Shown here piece by piece: positions 36,869 to 64,000 of a stretch of DNA of 64,000 nt. Below the pieces are notes generated by a model. That model did not search any database and was not told the origin of the DNA. It saw only the letters and a list, made by a program, of their open reading frames with translations. Source of the stretch: Epinephelus fuscoguttatus (taxonomy: Eukaryota > Chordata > Actinopteri > Perciformes > Serranidae); the NCBI RefSeq assembly GCF_011397635.1, contig NC_064773.1, forward strand, positions 2,718,501 to 2,782,500, given 5' to 3'. The first letter of the stretch is position 1, and every line of letters starts with the position of its first letter. Position numbers and translations under genes: made by a program.

Positions 36869-38029
36869 AGGAAGAGGAGGATGAAGATGACGAACGGGGG
36901 AGGGATCAGTTTTGTTATTTATGGCCTCTGTGTAGATCAAATTTGAAGAAACGCTCCGCTGTCCTTTTTCTCTGTTAATCTCACTGTGGACGCCGGCTAA
37001 CGCTAGCACCACCCAACACTGTGTCAGTGGGAAGTGTGGAGCTAATGTGACGTGTTGGTGATGCTAACGTTAGCTCAGGTTACAGCACTTGCTGGAGGCT
37101 GGTTGTGCTAACGTTGGCCGGTTTGTGCCGATTATGACGGAAGTTTGGACGTTGTTTGTTTTTGTTTACTGAAAATAAAAAAAACAATCCTCACCAGTAG
37201 ATTTGTTTATCTTTGTGTCTTTAAGTAGAACTGTCGATTGATTAATTTTGTTAATCACGATTAATCGCAGGTTTAAATTCCATAATTCTGCGTTTCAGAA
37301 CGGTTTTAAAGTCCGAATTAACAACATGAAGTAATTCGTAGAGGGTGTTTTGAGTGGGAATTAAATTCATGCAAAGAAATTAACTTTATGTGAGAATGGC
37401 CATGCTTCATCAGGTCAGAGTGACTGAGACCTCAAAGTGTCAACACACTGAAGTTACCCAACAGCACTGAAACCACACACAAGATTCCTGTTAATCATAA
37501 AACTTGTTCATTTTCCCCTCAATAAAAGATGCTCGGTCTTTACAGTCGGCAGTAAACTTCATTCAGCACTGACTAATGTCACAGAACGTACCTCATACTT
37601 GCACATCTGTTGGCAGAATGTAGATCAACATAACCATGAAACACCTTCCTCTGAGCAAGGGCACGTATATGTAAAAATATCGGACCTAAATGTGGCTAAA
37701 AGGCGTCCAACAGTTCTTAAAAAGCCTTAAATGTAACTGTCAGACAAATAAAACAGCAAAAAGTTTGTGTGGCCCGTTAAAAAATAAACTGATTTATTCT
37801 CACCAACACCTCAACATGTAATGCACATAACTGAACATATTTATTCTTGTTTTTATTCTATTAATGTAACACAAGACATATTTGATATTTCTGAATACAA
37901 CATAGTTTATACAGTGTTTATAAGTGTTTAATGACTCAGCAGAGTGAAGATATTTTTATTCTCGGTATCTTAAGTATTAGTGTTAAACACTGTAGCATGA
38001 TGAACATTTTTATTTTTATTCTATTTTAC

Positions 38030-38131
38030 TACTTTATATTAACATCTTTTTCATACTCTTATTCTTCTAATTCTCTATACATCGGAGCGACTGCAGCGAA
38101 TCCCCTCGGGGATCAATAAAGTGTTTCTGAT
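38030..38131 (+). mobile_element. LINE 3'-tail fragment
   Basis: GAATCCCCTCGGGGATCAAT then AAAGTGTTTCTGATTCTGATTA is the standard 3' end of a fish LINE with a CTGATT tail. No coding sequence. Confidence 0.55.
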
Positions 38132-38579
38132 TCTGATTACAGATCAAACACAGCTCACTGAGTAGAATTTTTAAATTCATTTTGACCTGAAAAATATCAT
38201 CAATCTGTCTGTTATGATCCTCACTGTTTATTTTTTTGATATGTGTGTGTTACAGTAATAATTTCTGTTTTATTATTTTAAGTGTGTTTTCATGCAGAAT
38301 TGAATGTAACGTAAACATACACGAGCAGAATTAATGTAATTTACCTTAAAATAAGTTCTGTAATTTTCTGCAAAAAAACCAAACAAACAAAAAAACAAAT
38401 ATGCTCACAGAAATTTTATTAAAATAGATAACTGCTGTTATTTCACATAGATTTATTTGTAACTTTAAACATGTTAAAATACAGTTATTTACAGTAAAAT
38501 CAGATTTTTTTTGTTTTCCCAGTGTTACCATTAATCTTTTGGCGTGTGTATAGCAGTGATAATTTCTGTTTATAGAGGC

Positions 38580-38709
38580 TGCTTTTTGTCAGTGTCTGAC
38601 TCCTCCCCCTATCTCTAAGGCTGAGCCCAGACACCCTACAGAGGAAACTCACTGCTTGTATCCGTGATCTCATTCCTTCAGTCACTACCCAGAGCTCATG
38701 ACCATAGGT
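38580..38709 (-). mobile_element. Rex3-like LINE, downstream half split by the L2 insertion
   Basis: On minus it reads TYGHELWVVTEGMRSRIQA and later VSGLSLRDRGRS, the part following the reverse transcriptase core in this RTE family. Its 5' neighbour piece is at 41571-41993. It stops at about 38580, so the element also lacks its 3' end. Confidence 0.7.
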
Positions 38710-38972
38710 CAATCAATCAATCAATCAATCAATTTTATTTATACAGCCCAATATCACAAATCACAATTTGCCTCACAGGGCTTTACAGCATACGACATCC
38801 CTCTGTCCTTATGACCCTCACAGCTGATCAGGAAAAACTCCCCAAAAAAACGGTAGAAACCTCAGGAAGAGCAACTGAGGAGGGATCCCTCTTCCAGGAC
38901 GGACAGACGTGCAATAGATGTCGTACAGAACAGATCAGCATAATAAATTAACAGTAATCCACATGACACAAT

Positions 38973-39010
<38 letters not shown>

Positions 39011-41570
39011 GGTAATGACAGTAGCTTACAACAACATTATTGAAAGTAATAATATTATAGTTATAGTTCTGGTTACTGCGGTACAATATGTTGAAAGTAT
39101 GTATTAATACCTGGCAGTATACATGTGTGACAATAATCATATGTGTATAATAACAGTAGAAGTATGACTAATGACTAATGATGGCAGCAGCAGCAGCAGG
39201 AGGCATCTGGCAGGACCACGGCAGCAGCACAACCACACACGTCACGCTGTCCAGGCACCGCTGTGATATGAGTTAATCTGAGAGACAGTGGAGCACAAAG
39301 GCTCCGGAGAAGAAGCCGAGTTAGTGACATCCAGAATGGCCGGGTTAGCTAGATGCAGTAATAGGATACGAGAGAGAGAGAGAGAGAAGGAGAGAAGGGG
39401 CCCGGTGTATTATAGAGGGGTCCTGACTAGGCCTAAGTCAGCCTAACTAGGGGCTGGTACAGGACAAGCCTGAGCCAGCCCTAACTATAAGCTTTATCAA
39501 AGAGGAAAGTCTTAAGTCTAGTCTTAAATGTGGAGACGGTGTCTGCCTCCCGGACCGTAACAGGAAGATGATTCCACAGGAGAGGAGCCTGATAGCTGAA
39601 GGCTCTGGCTCCTGATCTACTTTTGAGACTTTAGGGACCACGAGTAACCCTGCGTTCTCAGAGCGCAGTGTTCTGGTGGGATAATATGGCACTATGAGCT
39701 TCTAAGATATGATGGAGCTTGACCATTTAGAGCTTTATAAGTTAACAGTAGGATTTTAAATTCAATTCTGGATTTTACAGGGAGCCAGTGCAGAGAAGCT
39801 AAAACAGGAGAGATATGATCGCGTTTCTTAGTTCCTATTAGTACACGTGCTGCTGCATTCTGAATTAGCTGGAGAGTTTTTAAGGGCTTACTAGAGCTAC
39901 CTGATAATAGAGAGTTACAGTAATCCAGCCTTGAGGTAACAAAAGCGTGGACCAATTTTTCTGCATCTTTTCGGGTCAGGATAGGCCTAATTTTCGCAAT
40001 ATTACGCAGATGAAAAACTGCAGTCCGTGAAGTTTGTTTTAAATGAGAATTAAAAGACAAATCTTGATCAAATATCACTCCGAGGTTTCTTACGGTAGTG
40101 GCAGGGGCCAGAGCAATGCCATCTAGAGAAACTATGTCATCAGATAAAGAGTCTCTGAGTTGTTTGGGGCCAAGAACAATAACTTCAGTTTTGTCTGAAT
40201 TTAACATCAGGAAATTGGTGCTCATCCAAGTTTTTATGTCTTTAAGGCAATTATGGAGTTTAGTTAATTGATTACTTTCTTCTGGCTTCATCGATAAATA
40301 CAACTGAGTATCATCCGCATAACAATGGAAATTTATAGAGTGATTTCTAATGATGTTACCTAAAGGAAGCATATATAGAGTAAACAGGATTGGTCCGAGC
40401 ACAGAACCTTGCGGAACTCCAAAACAGGTTCATTGGATGGTTCATTGCGAACGTCAACAAACTGAAAACGATCAGGTAAATAAGATTTAAACCAGCTCAG
40501 TGCAGAACCTTTTAGGCCAATTAAGTGATCCAGTCTCTGCAGTAGAATTTGATGGTCAATCGTGTCAAACGCCGCACTAAGATCTAATAAAACAAGTACA
40601 GAGACGAGTCCTTTGTCTGAAGCAATCAGAAGGTCATTTGTAATTTTAACTAGTGCTGTGATGCACTCTAAATCCTGACTGAAATTCCTCAAATAAATTA
40701 TTATCCTGGAGAAAATCACACAGCTGGTCTGCGACTACTTTCTCAGGGATCTTTGAAAGAAAGGGAAGATTAGATATTGGTCTATAGTTGGCTAACACCT
40801 CTGGATCCAGGGTGGGCTTTTTTAGTAGAGGTTTAATTACAGCTATCTTAAAAGACTGTGGTACATAGCCTGTTAATAAGGATATATTGATCATATCTAA
40901 TATATGAGTGTTAACTAAAGGAAAGACCTCCTTAAGTAGCCTAGTTGGGATGGGGTCTAAGAGACACGTTGATGATTTAGATGAAGAAATCACTGAGGTC
41001 AATTCTTGAAGAGAAATTGGGGAGAAGCAATCTAAATATATATTAGATTTTACAGCTGTGTTTGAGGTTAGATAGGTACTATCTGAGGGCAGGAGGTCAT
41101 GAATTTTGCCTCTAATAGTTAGAATTTTGTCATTAAAAAGCTCATAAAATCATTACTGCTAAGGGCTAAAGGAATACAAGGCTCAATAGAGCTTTGACTC
41201 TCAGTCAGCCTGGCTACAGTGCTGAAAAGAAACCTGGGGTTATTCTTGTTTTCTTCTATCAATGCTGAGTAATAGTTTGCTCTGGCATTGCGGAGGCCCC
41301 TCTTATAAGTTTTGAGACTGTCTGTCCAGATTAAACGAGATTCTTCCAGTTTGGTTAATCACCAATTCCTTTCAAATTTTCGCGATATTTGTTTTAACTT
41401 ACGGGTTTGAGAGTTATACCAAGGAGCGAATTTTCTTTGCTTTTTTAACTTCTTTTTAAGAGGAGCTACAGAGTCAAGTGTTGGTCGCAGCGAGCCTACG
41501 GCGCTATCGACAGAATGATCAAAGTCGGTACGGGAAACCTCTGGTATTGAGGGACTTGGTATTGAATTGG
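38710..41570 (-). mobile_element. L2/Maui-like LINE, 5'-truncated, inserted in a Rex3-like LINE
   Basis: 2.86-kb insertion flanked by TAGGT on both sides (38705-38709 and 41571-41575). On minus, the upstream part encodes the reverse transcriptase: [59 protein letters not shown], then [12 protein letters not shown] and the catalytic [12 protein letters not shown] (codons at 40310-40321), then [23 protein letters not shown] and [16 protein letters not shown]. At least two frameshifts (near 40690 and 40430) and an upstream break make it inactive. The 3' UTR ends in (TTGA)n, as in L2 elements (plus-strand CAATCAATC at 38710-38733). The endonuclease is missing. Confidence 0.88.
38976..39006. repeat. 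(GA)n in the L2 3' UTR
   Basis: About 15 GA units inside the L2-like element. A second GA/AG run is at 39371-39387. Confidence 0.9.
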
Positions 41571-41993
41571 TAGGTGAGGGTTGGGACGGAGATGGACCAG
41601 GAAATCGAAAGCTTCACTTTCCGGCTCAGCTCCCTCTTCACCACGACGGTCCGGCACAGCACCTGCATCACCGCCGATCCATCTCACGCTCCATTCTCCC
41701 CTCACTCATGAACAAGACCCCGAGATACTTACTCTCCCTCACTTGAAGCAGTAACTCTCACAACCCGGAGGGAACAATCCACCGTTTTCCGGCAGAGAAC
41801 CATGGCCTCAGATTTGGAGGGGCTGACTCTCATCCCGACGGCTTCGCACTCCGCTGCAAACCGCCCCAGGTCATGCTGGAGATCAGACTGTGATGAAGCC
41901 AACAGAACCACATCATCTGCAAAGAGCGGAGATGCAATTCTGAGGTCCCCAAACCGGACAGACACAAACCACAACAGTTTCCTTCAGAATAAA
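41571..41993 (-). mobile_element. Rex3-like LINE, upstream half (reverse transcriptase)
   Basis: On minus: FGDLRIASPLFADDVVLLAS, the catalytic F-A-D-D box of RTE reverse transcriptases, followed by GRFAAECEAVGMRVSPSKSE and, after a frameshift, CRTVVVKRELSRKVKLSI and SVPTLTY. The next residues of the family (GHELWVV) occur at 38709 across the L2 insertion. The 5' part is missing. Confidence 0.78.
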
Positions 41994-42211
41994 TAAAGTC
42001 TTATCTTAATCGTAGTTTCGCAATAAAACATTTGTAACGTCTTAGAAACATTTTCCTCTCTAGCAGCCCCGTCTCAGCGAAAGACAGGTCTGGAAAAAGC
42101 ACATAAACCTTCACATATTGTCTGATAGCTGCTTTTACTTTGTCATGTTATTCATCAGGTAATTATTGATGCATCAAGTTTCAGGTTCCACCAGCGTCTG
42201 TATTTTATCAG

Positions 42212-42236
42212 CACACACACACACACACACACACAC
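42212..42236. repeat. (CA)n microsatellite upstream of nots
   Basis: Twelve CA units about 100 bp before the nots ATG. Confidence 0.95.
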
Positions 42237-42337
42237 ATAGAGCAGGTGATCCAATCAGAGCAGCAGAGAACTCTGATAAAAACTCCTCATGGTGTGTAAA
42301 CCAGCAGTCGGACAGACAGACGGGGACAGGGACAGAC

Positions 42338-49761
<7,424 letters not shown>

Positions 49762-50969
49762 TCCATCAGTTATCAATGGCTGACAACTGCACGACCAATA
49801 AATATGATACAGTTAAAATGACCTTCACAGCTTTTTGTAATCATTGTAACACAAGTGGGACTCGTATTTAACTAGACAGCAGTGTGCTCAAGGTTACCAT
49901 CGTTACCTGATCTGTTTCTCAACTTCTGTGAGAAAGTTAGACCTTCCCCCAATCACATCATCAAGGACGAACTATCATTGGCCGAACTGTTGAGTACAGC
50001 TCAACAGGCAACCTCCAAGACTTAAAAAAAAGTAACGTGGAAGCGCCAAAACTGCAGTTCCTCTAATGTCCACTAGGGGCTGGCTCCAAGAGCGAGTCAA
50101 TCCCTATAGACCCCCATGTTAAATCTTTACAGCAGCAGCTGGTACAAAAACAGTTTTGGTCTCTGTAGCCAATTTCAACATTCATGACAACTGTACAGGG
50201 GGTTGCATTTTTATTTAACTCACCTGTTTAAATGTTATTAAAACAAAGATTGAATGGAAAATTTCTGACATTACAAGGAGAGGTTGCAGTTTGTCACACG
50301 TGTACGGTAGCCTCACAGGACCACAATGAAGTTTGCAGAGGTCAAAATATACAAGACCAAAGTGACCTCACATATTCACAACCTCTTCAACGTTACACTA
50401 AAATATATTTTCCTCTCTAGTGTAGCAAGTGATACAATCTAACAAATTATCACTGATTAATGGAGTTAGAGTTTTTGTTTCAGTATTAGTTTGATGGGTT
50501 TTTTTTGTTTGTATTGTAATACCTTTTCTGACCTTTCTAAATCTTGCCCCTGAACACGGCACTTTGTGAAGTCAGTTGACTCACAGTCATGTTGTAATTC
50601 CAGCCTCAATAAACATATGGACCGATGTCTCCTCATACTTGTATTAACGAATTTTACCAAATTGAAAAAGACTAAATCTAAAGATATGCTTTATGTATTT
50701 TATTTTACTTTGTTTGGAAGGTACACAATACTGTTTCATAAGTAAGTCTTTATTTTTTATTTTCAGTTATCTGAGATTTTTTTGTTGCACCTAGTTTTAG
50801 TTTTTAGTTCAGTGTAAGTTAACTATAATGACTTTCATGTTCTTTGGTGGACGATCTTAGGCTGAGAATTTGTCTCCACTGATCCAAATTCTCCTCTGAC
50901 TTATCTTGTTGTTACCAGCTTGGAGACTGGCTCTGTTTGGGCAGTGTTTTGTGTCTGTGTAAGGTGTTC
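49762..50969. other. Tail-to-tail spacer between nots and best3
   Basis: nots poly(A) signal at 49797-49802. On minus, AATAAA (plus TTTATT, 50749-50754) is a candidate best3 poly(A) signal 216 bp past its stop. Between them is a dispersed fish repeat at 50045-50190 (CACTAGGGGCTGGCTCCAAG, AGACCCCCATGTTAAA). No gene seen. Confidence 0.55.
50045..50190 (+). repeat. Teleost dispersed repeat (CCACTAGGGGCTGGCTCC type)
   Basis: TCCACTAGGGGCTGGCTCCA, GAGTCAATCCCTATAGACCC, CATGTTAAATCTTTACAGC and GTACAAAAACAGTTTTGGTC are words of a fish repeat I recall as very common. No coding part. Confidence 0.5.
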
Positions 50970-62571
<11,602 letters not shown>

Positions 62572-62589
62572 CTGCAGCACAGAGGACAC

Positions 62590-62705
62590 AGAGGTACATT
62601 TACTCAGGTGCTCTGAGGTACTTTTACTTTACTGGAGTAATTCCATGTCATACAGCTTTCTCATTCTCCTCAGCTACGTCTCAGAGGTAAATATTTTACT
62701 TTTAA
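62590..62705 (+). repeat. AGTAAAAGTA-type dispersed repeat, fragment next to a best3 exon
   Basis: GAGGTACATTTACTCAGGTG, CTTTTACTTTACTGGAGTAA and CTACGTCTCAGAGGTAAATA are end words of the family. It starts about 20 bp past the acceptor of the first visible best3 exon. Confidence 0.45.
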
Positions 62706-63239
62706 AGTTGCATAATGGCGTGATGTTACGCACATGCCTCTAACTTAAAATAACTCAACATTGACTTTTGGTTTCACACGGGACATGAACAGCAGTCTGC
62801 TGAGTCAGAGTCCTGTGTTTTTTTAACATCAATCGACCCCGGCCTCCTCCTTATGCAGACTTTATTTATAGGTCGTGTCCAGATTGTAACCACAGATTCA
62901 CAAAAACTCCCACGATGTTTCATGTTTCACCTGATCATTTTAACACAAACCATTATCTCTCCCTAGCCAAATGCTTTTTGTGCCTAAACACATGCTGTTT
63001 TCATGCTGTGTTTGTACGTATATCTACGAAAAGTAATGCGCTAGAAATTATGTATAACCCATGAATCAACAAATGTGACCAATGTGCTGACGGGAGTGAA
63101 GAAAGGAGTTGTATAAAGAGCAAAAGCCTGATTAAGGAGGCAGGTTAGGTCGGACGGGTCACACAAACACAGGACTTTCCTCCAGGATACAGGTGTTCAT
63201 TTCCTGAGTGAAACCGAGGTTTTTTAAGGTATGTTGTCA
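62706..63239. other. best3 intron, nothing recognised
   Basis: Mixed-composition intronic DNA with no open frame resembling the bestrophin N-terminus and no clear repeat. Confidence 0.4.
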
Positions 63240-64000
63240 CGTTACTTTAAATAGGAAAACTTACATTAAATCATAACGTGGCTACATCCAACCATGATTC
63301 TTTACTTAAACTTAACCTACTTAACTTTACATTAAGTACCTAACCTCACGTTAAGTACATCGCCTAATGATGCCCAACCACAATTCTTTTCCTAAACGTA
63401 GCCTATGAAACTTTACATTAAGTCATAACGCAACAAAGTCCAACCATGATTTTTTTTCTAAATCTAACTTGCATAACTTTACATTACGTACCTAACCTTA
63501 CTTAAAGTACGTAGCCTGATGATGCCCAACTATGATTATTTTCCTAAACCTAACCTATGAAACTTTACATTCAGTTACTTTACGTTAACTCTTAATGTGA
63601 CAAAGTCTGACTATGATTCTTTTCCTAAACCTAATCTGCATAACTTTACCTTAAGTACGTAACTGTACGATAAGGCATAACGTGACGACATTCAGCCATG
63701 ATTCTTAACTTAAACCTAATATACTTAACTTTACGTTGAGTACCTAACTTTACCATAAGTACCTAACATGACGACGCCCGACCATAATTCTTTTCCTACA
63801 CCTAACCTACATAAATTTATGTTAAATACTTTACTTCACGTTACGTCATTACGACAAAGTCCAAACGGGATTTTTTTTTTCCTAAGCCTAACCTACGTAA
63901 CCTCACTTTGACTCACAATGTGACAAAGTCCAGCCATGATTCTTTTCCTGTAGCTAACATCTGTAACTTTACATTAAGCACGTAATGTGGCAATGATTCT
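63240..64000. repeat. Degenerate minisatellite running off the right edge
   Basis: About nine units of roughly 60-90 bp built from ATGATTCTTTTCCTAAACCTA, CCTACATAACTTTACATTAA, GTACCTAAC and a variable AACGTGACGACGTCCAACC-like part. Unit starts near 63295, 63387, 63449, 63533, 63616, 63700, 63785, 63865 and 63939. It is still running at base 64000. Confidence 0.8.

Larger units (their letters stand above)
36869..42337. other. Spacer between cct2 and nots: 3' UTR, LINE insertions
   Basis: 36869-37179 is the cct2 3' UTR (AATAAA 37174). 37200-38560 is AT-rich spacer with one LINE tail (38095-38131). 38580-41993 is the nested Rex3-like/L2 insertion. 42000-42337 holds a (CA)n tract and the nots upstream region. 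No other gene seen; in particular no single-exon lrrc10. Confidence 0.6.

Noticed and set aside
38862-39140. Host-gene frames within the L2 3' region
   Set aside because: They lie in the L2 3' UTR and its (GA)n; no coding family match.
63240-64000. Telomere-like interstitial repeat because of CCTAAACCTAACC words
   Set aside because: Vertebrate telomere repeats are CCCTAA; here the hexamer is never tandem and the real unit is 60-90 bp.

Overview
This is eukaryotic nuclear DNA from a ray-finned fish, most likely a percomorph teleost. The evidence is spliced vertebrate genes with GT-AG introns, dense (CA)n/(GT)n tracts, and typical teleost repeats: an L2/Maui-like LINE, Rex3-like RTE LINEs, a tRNA-derived SINE, hAT-, Harbinger- and THAP-type DNA elements, and many MITE-sized repeats. 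The gene set (myrfl, cct2, best3) matches the conserved vertebrate block on human 12q15. I saw no bacterial or viral genes, CRISPR array or rRNA.

Layout. (1) 880-15548, plus: the last 20 coding exons of a myelin-regulatory-factor gene, called myrfl from its neighbours. The N-terminus lies left of the window. (2) 15549-18215: 3' flank and spacer with a MITE, a perfect 46-bp palindrome and a small GC-rich patch with YY1-like motifs. (3) 18216-27752, plus: a five-exon gene for a 157-residue charged coiled-coil protein that I do not recognise. Its introns hold a THAP-domain transposon relic, a Harbinger relic and an internally deleted Rex3-like LINE whose GATG tail has grown to about 700 bp. (4) 29057-36868, plus: complete cct2 (TCP-1/CCT subunit beta), 16 exons, 535 residues. 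(5) 36869-42337: spacer with an L2 LINE inserted into a Rex3-like LINE, with a recognisable target-site duplication. (6) 42338-49761, plus: a complete nine-exon pepsin-family aspartic protease of 404 residues, best matched to fish nothepsin (nots). (7) 50970-62571, minus: the last 12 exons of a bestrophin chloride-channel gene (best3). Its 5' exons lie right of the window. (8) 62572-64000: intron of best3, ending in a degenerate minisatellite that runs off the window.

The genes do not form a pathway. They are a membrane-tethered self-cleaving transcription factor, a cytosolic chaperonin subunit, a secreted or lysosomal protease, a calcium-gated anion channel and an unknown. Points worth a second look are the unknown gene, introns with (CA)n after the donor and (GT)n before the acceptor in cct2 and nots, a GC donor in best3, a 56-bp repeat shared by introns of three genes, and several nested or rearranged transposons. 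Exon borders were read by eye from splice signals, reading frame and family similarity. Coding phase is consistent across every junction listed, but no alignment was run.
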